Assembly (NCBI GenBank): GCA_036397855.1
Contig: DASWID010000193.1
Location: 1 to 44,049, forward strand
From: Thermodesulfobacteriota bacterium
GTDB lineage: Bacteria > Desulfobacterota_D > UBA1144 > Nemesobacterales > CSP1-2
Length of the DNA: 44,049 bases
Direction: 5' to 3'
Below the pieces are notes generated by a model, which saw only the letters and a program-made list of their open reading frames with translations, did no database searches and was not told the origin of the DNA. Below are positions 35,524 through 44,049 of this stretch, in pieces. A program made the translations under genes and the position numbers. Position 1 is the first letter of the stretch; each line of letters opens with the position of its first letter.

Positions 35524-35812
35524 TAAGGCAGTGCTTACCTCTGTGCCAATCGAGTCAGGAGTGAAAAGCCTCTTTCGGTTTTCAGAATTCAGAGAACAAA
35601 ATCAATAAGTTAGAGGCTGCTCCCTAAACGGGCATATCGATGCATTTTGTACTCCCTATTTTTGTCGCTTCGGTAAAGGGAAGGTACGGCTACTTCTTAA
35701 AGGGATTATATGGTCATACACAATATATAGTATGATACCTCTAGCAAACTACAGTAAGTTGTGTTAATATGAATCAAAATTCTGGATTGGGTCAGATTAA
35801 GCTTATTAATAG

Positions 35813-38800
35813 ATGAGAATCAAGTCCATCGAAATCCTAGGCTTTAAATCCTTTTATGAAAAAACAATTGTCCAATGTCATAACAGAATAAATGCGATTG
35901 TTGGACCCAACGGATGTGGTAAATCAAATATACTTGATGCAATCCTTTGGATCCTGGGAGAGCAGAATCCAAGAAGGCTTAGGGCCGAGGCCATGGATGA
36001 TGTAATTTCTAATGGTGGTGAAGCACTAAAACCCCTAGGTCTGGCGGAGGTTTCTCTAGTAATTAACGATCTACCTAATGACGGATTCGGTGAAATTGTG
36101 ATCAGACGTAGGCTCTTTCGATCCGGAGAATCCGAATACTACATCAATGGAACGCCTTGTCGGTTAAAGGACATTACTGAAATGTTTTTAGACACCGGAG
36201 CCGGAGCACGAGCGTTCTCAATAATAGGCCAGGGTAAGATTGAGCAGATGATCTCTGCAAAGCCTGAAGAAAAGAGGTTGCTAATAGAAGAGGTCGCCGG
36301 AATCTTAAAATACAAGGTAAGGCGGCGTGAGACCGAAAGCAGGATCAAATCGACAATTGAGAATCTTGCCCGAGTTAAGGATCTGATAAAGGAGGTAGGT
36401 CGCCAGATGCAGATCCTCAGCCGGCAGGCTAAAGATGCTGAAGAGTTTAAACGCCTGTCAGAAGAAGCAAGAAGCACTGAGTTAAGAATAAACCTTTCTA
36501 AAATCAGGCTCTTAGGCATAAAGAAAGAGAGCCTTCAAGCTGACAAGTTAGAGATTGACAACGGGATTTCCAGCCTGAATGGACAGATAAAGGATAGAGA
36601 TAACGAAGTGAAAGAGATTGAGGGTAGTGTAAAGAGATTGGAAGAGAACCTTGTTATATTCGAGAAGGAAACATATGGCTTAAGATCTGATCTACAGACA
36701 AAGCAATCATTCCAAGAAAGAGTGAAAAGTGAGATCTGTAGCATTGACGAATATGTCAGTAAATTAGAAAGAGAAATTGACCTCCTAAAAGAGCAAGAGG
36801 TGAAGTTAGAGGGTCAGACCGAAAATAAGAAAGATAACCTTGAGAGGTTTAAAAGAGATATTTCCCATACAAAGAATGAAATTATCGATAAAGAAGAACT
36901 TCTCTCCAATCTAAAAGATAAAATCACGAAAGAAAAGATAGAACTCGATAACACGAAGGCGGTGCTTTTCGAAATAATAGATAAGCATAGTTCTCTAAAA
37001 GCCGTTGCCGTTGGATATGAGAAAGAGTTGAACGAGTTGAGATCAAGAAGAGATAGGATCAAAAGAGAGTTGAGTGAGGTAGAGGGCGAAAGAGAAACAA
37101 CTTTCAAGTACATTTCTGATCTGGAGCATGCTATGCATGATCTGGATGAGAGAAGGAGCCAAATAAAACAAAGTAACGAAGGTATAGAAAACGCTCTATT
37201 TGCACTAACTACCGATCAGGAAATGAAAAAAAAGGACATCTTGCAACTAGGTGAACGCCTCAATGAGGTCAATTCAAGGCTAGGTGTGCTGAAGCAGATC
37301 CAATCTAACTATGAGTGGTTACCCGAGGGGATAGGAAGATTTCTGGTTGAGAGAAAAGGGAACGGGATTTTAGGCCTGACTGCTGACTTCATTTCTGTAG
37401 AAAAGGGTTATGAGAGGGCCATCGAGGCAGCATTGGGCGAGAGGCTAAAATGGGTATTTGTGAAGGAGAGGGAAGCTGCAATATCTGCCGTGGAATCACT
37501 TAGGGAGTTGTCTGTGGGCAGGGGCACCTTTGTTCCGATTACTTCAAATTTTAACAATGGCGGATTTAATAATAATGGGGGTTCCGTACTGCCGCTTTTA
37601 GATAAGGTGATCGTCGAGGGTCTTGACAGGGAAATATTTGAAAACATGCTTAAGGGTGTGTTTATCGTAAAGTCACTTAAGGAAGGATTGGAGCTAAGAG
37701 ATGAGATGGGTGAAGGGACTTCATTCGTGACACTTGAGGGAGATTTCCTAGATACAACCGGGGCGATATCAGGGGGTTTCGCACCCGAGGGGGTATTTGA
37801 GAGAAAGAGGGAAATCGAGGAGTTGTCCGCTGAAGCGTTAATACTTGAGAGGGATATTTCAAGAATTTCCGTTGAAATTGATGCAAGTCAGACTGAAATA
37901 GAAGAGATCAAAGGTGCTTTGCAGAAGTCGCAGAAGGAGTTGGTTGAGGTTGAAATAAAGGAGGCAGAAATCAATAAAGATCTCTCTAATATCAGAGATA
38001 ATCTTGTGAAAATCGGTAAAAAACACGATGTTATAGGGAACGAGTTAAATTTTATTTATTCAGAAATAGAAGAACTTGAGATGAAAATCGATAGAGTAAA
38101 ACAAGGCATAACACAGCTTGAAAAAGAGAAAACGCGACAGGAGACGAGGTATAGTGAGATCGAAATTGAATTGAAGGATTATGAAGTTCAAGAGGAGGGG
38201 TTCGAGGGGGATGTGGCTAATCTTAGGGTTGAAGTCGCAACTCTTTTGGAAAAGGAAAAGGGAATCCTTGAGGACTTAGATGATCTTACGAACAGGATTG
38301 GAGAAATTAAGAATAGGTTGGCGATTGAATCCAAAGAAGTCGAAAGGAAAAGGGTCGAGAAGATAAATCTTATTAAATCTGGTGATGAAGCAAGAGATTA
38401 TGCCGAGAATCTATTGGGTATTATCAAAATTAAAGAAGAGGAATTATATATAAGAAAAAATGACAAGGAAGAATTGTTAAATAAGCTAAGAGGCAAAGGC
38501 GGGGAAATAGAAAGGTTAAGAAATGACCTAGCTTCTTTGCAAGAAAGATCACATTCTCTGCAGCTTCAGATAAATGGCCTAGGGATTGAGATTGAGCACA
38601 CAGAAGTAGAAATAAAGAAACGCGGTGTCGATGTCGATATAGAATGTGAAGAAAGCTTTGAGGATTACGATCGAGTTACTGAAGAGGATAGACTATTAAA
38701 ACTTAAAGAAAAAATCGATAGATTCGGTCCAGTAAATCTACTCGCTCCAGAAGAGTTTACAAACCTGGCGGAAAGGCATAAGTTCCTAAACGATCAAGTA

Positions 38801-39316
38801 GAGGATTTAACCTTGGCAATTTCATCCCTTAGAAAGGCTATGAACAGAATAGACAGGGAATCCTCAAAAAGGTTCACAGAGACTTTTGAGATTGTAAATA
38901 CCAAATTTCAGGAGATTTTTAGAAGACTGTTTAGAGGTGGTGAAGCTAAGTTAGTTCTTACAGAGCCGGAGGATATTCTCAACACTGGCGTTGAAGTAAT
39001 GGTAAGACCGACCGGGAAGAGATTTCAGTCCATAAACCTGCTTTCGGGCGGTGAAAAAGCACTGTCTGCTATTGCTCTGGTTGTTAGCGCATGTTTTGTA
39101 AAGCCCTCCCCATTTCTTCTTTTTGATGAGATAGATGCTCCGTTAGATGATGTTAATACGTCCCAATTTATAGCCTTGGTGAAAGAAATCGCAAATAAAT
39201 CTCAAGTAATTATCATCACCCATAATAAGAGGACCATGCAAGCCGTTGATTCACTCATTGGCGTTACAACAGATCAGCCAGGCACTTCGAAGGTAGTTTC
39301 TGTTGAACTTCAGTGA
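35813..39316 (+). CDS. smc: Chromosome segregation protein SMC
   Basis: The bacterial condensin ATPase that organises the chromosome as a dimer with ScpA and ScpB. The Walker A motif GPNGCGKSNILDAI starts at residue 31. Two long coiled-coil arms (about 170-490 and 670-990) flank a hinge near 500-660 that contains TTGAISGG. The ABC signature LSGGEKALSAIAL is near residue 1076 and Walker B LLFDEIDAPLDD near 1101. At 1167 residues it is full length. ATG 35813 is the only start that preserves the conserved MRIKSIEILGFKSF beginning. scpA, scpB and ftsY are not in the window. secA follows after 124 bases on the same strand. Confidence 0.96.
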   Translation: MRIKSIEILGFKSFYEKTIVQCHNRINAIVGPNGCGKSNILDAILWILGEQNPRRLRAEAMDDVISNGGEALKPLGLAEVSLVINDLPNDGFGEIVIRRRLFRSGESEYYINGTPCRLKDITEMFLDTGAGARAFSIIGQGKIEQMISAKPEEKRLLIEEVAGILKYKVRRRETESRIKSTIENLARVKDLIKEVGRQMQILSRQAKDAEEFKRLSEEARSTELRINLSKIRLLGIKKESLQADKLEIDNGISSLNGQIKDRDNEVKEIEGSVKRLEENLVIFEKETYGLRSDLQTKQSFQERVKSEICSIDEYVSKLEREIDLLKEQEVKLEGQTENKKDNLERFKRDISHTKNEIIDKEELLSNLKDKITKEKIELDNTKAVLFEIIDKHSSLKAVAVGYEKELNELRSRRDRIKRELSEVEGERETTFKYISDLEHAMHDLDERRSQIKQSNEGIENALFALTTDQEMKKKDILQLGERLNEVNSRLGVLKQIQSNYEWLPEGIGRFLVERKGNGILGLTADFISVEKGYERAIEAALGERLKWVFVKEREAAISAVESLRELSVGRGTFVPITSNFNNGGFNNNGGSVLPLLDKVIVEGLDREIFENMLKGVFIVKSLKEGLELRDEMGEGTSFVTLEGDFLDTTGAISGGFAPEGVFERKREIEELSAEALILERDISRISVEIDASQTEIEEIKGALQKSQKELVEVEIKEAEINKDLSNIRDNLVKIGKKHDVIGNELNFIYSEIEELEMKIDRVKQGITQLEKEKTRQETRYSEIEIELKDYEVQEEGFEGDVANLRVEVATLLEKEKGILEDLDDLTNRIGEIKNRLAIESKEVERKRVEKINLIKSGDEARDYAENLLGIIKIKEEELYIRKNDKEELLNKLRGKGGEIERLRNDLASLQERSHSLQLQINGLGIEIEHTEVEIKKRGVDVDIECEESFEDYDRVTEEDRLLKLKEKIDRFGPVNLLAPEEFTNLAERHKFLNDQVEDLTLAISSLRKAMNRIDRESSKRFTETFEIVNTKFQEIFRRLFRGGEAKLVLTEPEDILNTGVEVMVRPTGKRFQSINLLSGGEKALSAIALVVSACFVKPSPFLLFDEIDAPLDDVNTSQFIALVKEIANKSQVIIITHNKRTMQAVDSLIGVTTDQPGTSKVVSVELQ

Positions 39317-39423
39317 GTTTTTCTTCCATAATCTTACAAACAAAATTAGCTTTATCTCTTACCTTCAACTTGTTATAGACGGGTTTTCAACTTATAATTT
39401 TCATCATCCCTTTATGTCTATTC

Positions 39424-39443
39424 GGGAGGTTTGAAACAGAATG
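39424..39443 (+). promoter_or_regulatory. secA: secA ribosome-binding site
   Basis: GGGAGG (39424-39429) lies 11 bases upstream of ATG 39441. The spacing is somewhat long, but it is the best match nearby and supports this start. Confidence 0.45.
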
Positions 39444-42296
39444 ATTTCTTATATTATGAAGAAAATTGTAGGGACTCAGAACCAGAGAGAGCTAAAAAGG
39501 CTTAGCCCTATTATTTCTCATATAAATGAATTGGAACATGAACTTATTGAGATTCCTACTGAAGAATTGGGAATCAGGACTAATAGTCTCAAGGAAACAA
39601 TAAAGCAGGGGCTGAATGATTATCAGGGATCTGACGAAAATGAGTACAATCTCATGTTGGAAAATGTTCTCTGGGAGGTAATTCCAGAAGCATTCGCACT
39701 TGTAAGAGAGGCATCTCGGAGATCATTGGGCCTTCGTCACTTCGATGTTCAGCTGATCGGTGGAATAGTTTTGCATCAGGGAAAAATTGCTGAGATGAAG
39801 ACTGGTGAGGGAAAGACATTGGTGGCTGCGCTTCCTATTTATCTTAACGGTTTAACTGGACCCGGCGCTCATCTTGTAACCGTGAATGACTATCTCGCAA
39901 GAAGGGACGCGCTGTGGATGGGGCCGATTTACAAAATACTTGGGCTCAAGGTTGGAGTGATTAATCATGAGGTTTCTTATCTTGTGGAATGGGAAGACCC
40001 TGGTAGAGCCGAACAAGCGATCCAAAACAACCTCAGCGTGTGGCCTGATGAATATGTACAGATGGAAATTCCAAAAGAAAGGAACCTTGAAGCGCTTGCG
40101 GCATATCAAACAAGGCTTGTAGAGTGTTCAAGAAAAGAAGCATATCTCGCTAATGCCACCTATGGAACGAACAATGAGTTTGGTTTTGACTATCTGAGGG
40201 ACAATATGAAATTCTCTCTGGAAGACTATGTCCAGAGAGAGCATAATTTCGCCATAGTTGACGAGGTTGATAGTATCCTTATTGATGAAGCGAGAACGCC
40301 ACTAATTATCTCCGGTCCATCTGAAGATTCAACACAGCTTTACTATGAGATAGATAATGTGGTAAAGAAGCTGGAGAAGGAAATCGACTTTACCGTAGAT
40401 GAAAAGACCAGGCAGGTAACACCCACGGAAGAAGGTGCCACTAAGGTAGAGAAGATGCTTGGGATTAACAACATATATGATCCTTCAGATATCGAGTCAC
40501 TACATCACGTGATACAGGCTCTGCGAGCGCATAACCTTTTTCGGTATGATGTCGACTATATGGTGAAGGATGGCAAGGTGGTCATAGTCGATGAATTCAC
40601 CGGCAGGCTGATGCCTGGTAGGAGATGGAGCGATGGCCTTCATCAGGCTATCGAGGCCAAGGAAGGGGTTGAGATTGAAAGCGAAAACCAAACGCTTGCT
40701 ACAATTACCATTCAGAACTACTTCAGGATGTATAGAAAACTATCAGGAATGACTGGTACGGCCGACACCGAGGCATTTGAGTTTAAAAATATTTATAACC
40801 TGGACGTTGTAATTATTCCTACGCATAAGCCGATGATAAGGATTGACAATAATGACTCTGTCTATAAGAGTGAGAGAGAGAAATTCGACGCAGTAGCGGG
40901 AGAGATTAAGCAGCTAAATGAAATGGGAAGGCCTGTGCTCGTAGGGACCACTTCAATCGAAAAATCTGAAAGGGTGAGCAAGTTGCTTGAGAAACTGCGC
41001 ATCAAGCACCAGGTACTCAATGCCAAGCATCATGAGCGAGAAGCAGAGATTGTGGCGCAGGCTGGAAGAGTTGGGGCTGTAACGATTGCGACAAACATGG
41101 CGGGCCGTGGTACGGATATCATTCTTGGTGGTAATCCGGAGTTTCTTGGGAGGGAAATCATAAAAAGAAGATTCAAGATTGAAGCTAATGAAGCGGAGCC
41201 GAATCAGTTCGAAGAGGCAATGCTTGAATCCAAATCGATTTGCGACGAAGAAAAGAAAAAGGTGATTGAGCTCGGTGGTCTTCACATAGTTGGTACCGAG
41301 CGGCATGAAGCAAGAAGAATCGACAATCAGCTGAGGGGTAGATCCGGTAGACAGGGGGATCCTGGTTCTTCTCGTTTTTATGTTTCACTTGAAGACGATT
41401 TAATGAGGATTTTTGCTTCTGATCGAATCTCACGGATCATGGACAAGCTGGGGTGGAATGAGGGTGAACCTATCGAGCACAAGATGATATCGAAGTCCAT
41501 TGAGAATGCTCAGAAAAGGGTTGAATCCAGAAACTTTGACATCAGGAAGCATTTGCTTGAGTACGACGATGTTTTAAACACTCAGAGAGATGTGATTTAT
41601 ACAAAGCGAAGGGACATACTAGGTGGAGAGAATCTAAAAGATAATCTGTTTAATATGGCAGATGAACTCCATGAAAACATCGTTATGTCTAATTTGCCTG
41701 AAAGCCTGAAATCAGACGGAGTGGATTTTAATGAACTCGATGAATCTATCTACAGGATCTTCAACGTACATGTAGATTTTTCCCGATATACTCAGAATGG
41801 AGCAAAGCGATCGGACATCATTGAATACATAAGGGACAGTGTCCATGGTTACTATGATGAAAAGGAGAATCAGGTTGGTTCGGAAACGCTCAGGCAAATC
41901 GAAAAATATATAATGCTCCAGACGATTGATTACTTATGGAAGGATCATCTTTTAAGCATGGATCATCTGAGAGAGGGCATTGGGCTTAGGGGGTATGCCC
42001 AAAAAGATCCACTCTATGAATATAAGAAAGAAGGATTTGAGATGTTTTCTGGTATGCTTTACCGCTGTAACGAAGACGTTTGCGAAAAGCTTTTCAGGGT
42101 GCAGCCTATAAGTGATGTAGATATGGAGCGTCTTGAGCGAAGGAGGAGGATCGAGCAGCAAAGGCAAATGGTTTTGGGAAGGGGAGAGGGGGAAGAAAGG
42201 AAAAAACCCGTAAAGCGCGAGAAAAAGGTGGGAAGAAACGATCCGTGTCCGTGCGGGAGCGGTAAGAAATACAAGAAATGTCATGGCAGGTCATAG
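39441..42296 (+). CDS. secA: Protein translocase ATPase SecA
   Basis: The motor ATPase that drives preproteins through SecYEG. Walker A is [14 protein letters not shown] near residue 118; the DEAD-like box is [20 protein letters not shown]. The helicase region has [19 protein letters not shown] and [12 protein letters not shown]. The C-terminus [16 protein letters not shown] is the zinc-binding tail that contacts SecB or ribosomes. At 951 residues it carries an insertion of roughly 45-50 residues relative to E. coli SecA, at about 175-230, between GLKVGVI and [11 protein letters not shown]. Its last 14 bases overlap the moxR start. Position 39441 gives the conserved N-terminus. Confidence 0.97.
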   Translation: MISYIMKKIVGTQNQRELKRLSPIISHINELEHELIEIPTEELGIRTNSLKETIKQGLNDYQGSDENEYNLMLENVLWEVIPEAFALVREASRRSLGLRHFDVQLIGGIVLHQGKIAEMKTGEGKTLVAALPIYLNGLTGPGAHLVTVNDYLARRDALWMGPIYKILGLKVGVINHEVSYLVEWEDPGRAEQAIQNNLSVWPDEYVQMEIPKERNLEALAAYQTRLVECSRKEAYLANATYGTNNEFGFDYLRDNMKFSLEDYVQREHNFAIVDEVDSILIDEARTPLIISGPSEDSTQLYYEIDNVVKKLEKEIDFTVDEKTRQVTPTEEGATKVEKMLGINNIYDPSDIESLHHVIQALRAHNLFRYDVDYMVKDGKVVIVDEFTGRLMPGRRWSDGLHQAIEAKEGVEIESENQTLATITIQNYFRMYRKLSGMTGTADTEAFEFKNIYNLDVVIIPTHKPMIRIDNNDSVYKSEREKFDAVAGEIKQLNEMGRPVLVGTTSIEKSERVSKLLEKLRIKHQVLNAKHHEREAEIVAQAGRVGAVTIATNMAGRGTDIILGGNPEFLGREIIKRRFKIEANEAEPNQFEEAMLESKSICDEEKKKVIELGGLHIVGTERHEARRIDNQLRGRSGRQGDPGSSRFYVSLEDDLMRIFASDRISRIMDKLGWNEGEPIEHKMISKSIENAQKRVESRNFDIRKHLLEYDDVLNTQRDVIYTKRRDILGGENLKDNLFNMADELHENIVMSNLPESLKSDGVDFNELDESIYRIFNVHVDFSRYTQNGAKRSDIIEYIRDSVHGYYDEKENQVGSETLRQIEKYIMLQTIDYLWKDHLLSMDHLREGIGLRGYAQKDPLYEYKKEGFEMFSGMLYRCNEDVCEKLFRVQPISDVDMERLERRRRIEQQRQMVLGRGEGEERKKPVKREKKVGRNDPCPCGSGKKYKKCHGRS

Positions 42297-43251
42297 CTTA
42301 GTGATTGATTCTGAACTTTCAGGGCTTTCGGAAAAGATTCGAAGACTCGAAAAGAATATCCAGCAGGTGATAAAGGGAAAACCCGAAGTAATAAAAACTG
42401 CGATAGTAGCACTAATTTCACGTGGGCACTTATTGATCGAGGACGTCCCGGGCGTTGGAAAGACAACATTAGCACAGGCGCTCGCTAATTCTGTTGACCT
42501 TTCTTTTAAAAGGCTACAATTTACCAGTGATCTGCTGCCTACCGATATTCTCGGTGTTTCAATATTTGATCAAAAAACTGGCGAGTTTAACTTTAAGCAT
42601 GGGCCAATTTTCGCTAATGTAGTTTTCGTGGATGAGATAAACAGGGCCACACCAAAAACGCAAAGCGCATTACTAGAGGCGATGAATGAATCTGTCGTTA
42701 CAATCGATGGGCATGGCTACAGGCTTCCTGATCCCTTTATGGTCGTTGCTACGCAGAATCCATTTGAATATAAAGGCACTTTTCCTCTTCCGGAAAACCA
42801 GCTCGATAGATTCCTTATGAGGATAAGAATTGGATATCCCGACTATGACAGTGAAAAGGAAATTCTTATCAAATTTAATTCTCTCGGTTTCTTGAACAGC
42901 ATTAAGCCTGTTTTAACAAAGGAGGAGTTACTGCAGCTTCAAAGTATGACACAACGTGTAAGTATCGACGAATCACTCCTGGATTATCTATTGTGTATAG
43001 TCAAAGAGACGAGAAACCAGAAATATTTCGAGTTAGGAGTTAGTCCCAGAGGAGCGATTGCGCTTAAATTAGCTGCACAGTCCAGAGCTCTTCTTGATGG
43101 CCGAGCTTTCTGCATCCCTGACGATATAAAGGAAATGGTGCTACCTGTTCTTTCGCACAGGGTTGTTTTGAAATACGAACATTTACCCGAGAAAAACAGG
43201 CAAGAGGACTTACTTAATGAAGTTCTTGAAAGGGTGAACGTGCCAATTTAA
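42283..43251 (+). CDS. MoxR family AAA+ ATPase
   Basis: A 322-residue AAA+ chaperone-like ATPase. Walker A is [15 protein letters not shown] near residue 50. Walker B and sensor parts are [24 protein letters not shown] and [18 protein letters not shown]. The lid domain has [11 protein letters not shown]. MoxR proteins usually act with neighbouring DUF58 and von Willebrand factor A proteins to mature or insert metal in partner enzymes; no such genes follow within the 0.8 kb left in the window. The start overlaps secA by 14 bases in another frame, so translation is likely coupled to secA. Confidence 0.9.
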   Translation: MAGHSLVIDSELSGLSEKIRRLEKNIQQVIKGKPEVIKTAIVALISRGHLLIEDVPGVGKTTLAQALANSVDLSFKRLQFTSDLLPTDILGVSIFDQKTGEFNFKHGPIFANVVFVDEINRATPKTQSALLEAMNESVVTIDGHGYRLPDPFMVVATQNPFEYKGTFPLPENQLDRFLMRIRIGYPDYDSEKEILIKFNSLGFLNSIKPVLTKEELLQLQSMTQRVSIDESLLDYLLCIVKETRNQKYFELGVSPRGAIALKLAAQSRALLDGRAFCIPDDIKEMVLPVLSHRVVLKYEHLPEKNRQEDLLNEVLERVNVPI

Positions 43252-43302
43252 AGAATTAAGGTATCATTACTTTATAGATTAATTAATCGAGGGCTAACAC
43301 TA

Positions 43303-43572
43303 ATGAATTCAAAACATCTGGGCTATATTTATTCGGGGAAAATTCCCTTTTATTATCTAGTATTACTTTTCTTTTTCATTCTCTTACTCTTTTCTGTAGT
43401 GGCTGTGCTGGGATTTTTTATCGCATTGGCAGTTGGGGTTGTCTCAATAGGTGTGATGCTTGTTCGTCGTTTAGCACATTCGAAGAAGATTAGATCCAAG
43501 AGGTTAGAGGATGACGGTCGAACAATCATATTGAGTGAAGACGAGTACAAGGTTATTGACAAGAAAAATTGA
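43303..43572 (+). CDS. Small hydrophobic membrane protein, unrecognised
   Basis: I do not recognise a family. The 89 residues have an N-terminal cytosolic or periplasmic stub, a strongly hydrophobic stretch at about 14-58 that could form two close helices, and a basic then acidic tail (RRLAHSKKIRSKRLEDD). GAGGG lies 9 bases upstream of ATG 43303. It follows moxR after 51 bases on the same strand, so it is probably in that transcript. Its last two codons (AAT TGA) fall inside the start of the 43567 repeat, so the C-terminus may have been set by that repeat. It could be a partner of the MoxR ATPase; this is only an inference from position. Confidence 0.6.
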   Translation: MNSKHLGYIYSGKIPFYYLVLLFFFILLLFSVVAVLGFFIALAVGVVSIGVMLVRRLAHSKKIRSKRLEDDGRTIILSEDEYKVIDKKN

Positions 43573-43684
43573 TTATTGCTGGATAGGTCACTAGTCCCCT
43601 CGACTAAGCCTGTCGTGAGCTCTGTCGAACGGCTCGTGACATTAAATAAACCCTAAGAGAATAATAAATCCGTTCACCCTGAGT
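43567..43684. repeat. Tandem repeat copy 1: hairpin with 36-base insert in its loop
   Basis: The host hairpin arms are GTCACTAG (43587-43594) and CTCGTGAC (43633-43640), the same first stem as at 26976-26996. In place of the loop bases TTG are 36 bases (43597-43632) of a cctcgac...gtcgaacgg type REP unit, itself imperfectly palindromic. The copy then reads attaaataaaccctaagaga and ends in ccgttcaccctgag. It begins in the last codons of the preceding small gene. Confidence 0.75.
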
Positions 43685-43723
43685 AGTGAGCCCTGAGTTT
43701 GTCGAAGGGTCGAACTATCGAAG
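43670..43723. repeat. 54-base REP-like unit, inverted copy of 792-846
   Basis: It reads ccgttcaccctgag at its left and cgaactatcgaag at its right. As the reverse complement it aligns with 792-846 at about six mismatches and one gap. It overlaps the end of tandem copy 1. Confidence 0.65.
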
Positions 43724-43766
43724 GGTGTACTTTTTCAAATTCGAAGAAAAACATTTCATATACTAG

Positions 43767-43885
43767 AATTGATTATTATTCGGGTAGGTCACGAGTCCCC
43801 TCGACTAAGCCTGTCGTGAGCTCTGTCGAACGGCTCGGGACATTAAATAAACCCTAAGAGAGTATCAAATCCGTTCCCCCTGAGC
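43767..43885. repeat. Tandem repeat copy 2: hairpin with 36-base insert in its loop
   Basis: It starts 200 bases after copy 1 and is nearly identical over about 118 bases. The host arms are GTCACGAG (43788-43795) and CTCGGGAC (43834-43841), with the same inserted unit. The mismatch in the right arm here and in the left arm of copy 1 shows both copies have since diverged. It ends in a shorter REP remnant, cctgagctgggtcgaaggg. Confidence 0.75.
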
Positions 43886-43915
43886 TGGGTCGAAGGGTGA
43901 TGTTTATAAGTGAGC

Positions 43916-43940
43916 GGCGACCTCTAGGTCGCCACTTTTT
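43916..43940 (+). terminator. Hairpin followed by T-run
   Basis: GGCGACC (43916-43922) pairs with GGTCGCC (43927-43933) over a four-base loop, followed by AC and five T. The form fits a Rho-independent terminator on the plus strand for the secA-moxR transcript. It is 340 bases past the last gene and sits in repeat DNA, so it may be only another palindromic unit. Confidence 0.4.
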
Positions 43941-44049
43941 CCGCTAAACCCGATCAATTTTCTTTGCGAGATTAAAGTCGTTTTCGGTCAATCCGCCCTC
44001 GCTATGTGTGGATAACGAAAGCGTTACCTTATTATATTGGATTAGAATA

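Noticed and set aside
37677-37886. Minus-strand open frames inside smc, secA and mutase genes (for example here, 5321-5596 and 41185-41433)
   Set aside because: All are shadows of confident genes on the other strand or in other frames, with low-complexity translations.

Overview
The window is a stretch of bacterial chromosome of low to moderate GC. It holds 26 confident protein genes, no tRNA, rRNA or CRISPR array, and no transposase or integrase. SecA with a C-terminal zinc tail, a PpiD/SurA-like periplasmic chaperone, a c-type cytochrome-iron permease fusion and a PlsC-type acyltransferase fusion point to a Gram-negative-type cell. The four F420 genes, a methylmalonyl-CoA mutase large subunit and a decaprenyl-phosphate phosphoribosyltransferase-like enzyme are unusual in combination. 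They suggest an environmental lineage near Desulfobacterota, Tectomicrobia or Dadabacteria. That placement is inference; no marker here fixes it.

Layout. Positions 1-1074 are gene-free and full of decayed palindromic repeats. From 1075 to 9394 come queC, an FTR1-cytochrome c fusion, rimI, the large subunit of methylmalonyl-CoA mutase, a polyprenyl diphosphate synthase, cvpA and fructose-1,6-bisphosphatase. From 9534 to 13048, on the minus strand, gap and pgk overlap by one base and a class I aldolase gene follows; with fbp they make a gluconeogenic/glycolytic core. From 13227 to 19726 come argC, a ugpQ-cysE-nifS run with translational coupling of cysE to nifS, a UbiA-family phosphoribosyltransferase and a Tmtc-like membrane protein with TPRs. 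From 20217 to 30783 lie the F420 genes: cofE alone, then cofD-cofG-cofH in transcription order. Between cofE and the others sit a three-domain acyl-activating/ACP/acyltransferase protein and a GlcD/YdiJ-like FAD/Fe-S oxidoreductase. CofC (or its equivalent) is not in the window. From 31297 to 32792 a thiolase is paired with its DUF35/OB-fold partner. After 1.1 kb of repeat-rich DNA, 33916 to 43572 carries a PpiD-like chaperone, smc, secA, a moxR ATPase gene overlapping secA, and a small membrane protein. The last 0.5 kb is again repeat DNA.

The most unusual feature is not a gene. The non-coding gaps carry several families of short palindromic repeats. In at least four places a 23-36 base unit of one family sits exactly inside the loop of a hairpin of another family. 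For two of these an apparently uninterrupted copy of the host hairpin is also in the window, so insertion length and position can be read directly: 23 bases at 33321-33343 and 23 bases at 33681-33703. Near-identical tandem copies at the right edge (43567-43684 and 43767-43885) carry a 36-base unit in the loop of the same host hairpin. A 55-base unit near the left edge (792-846) reappears inverted near the right edge (43670-43723).
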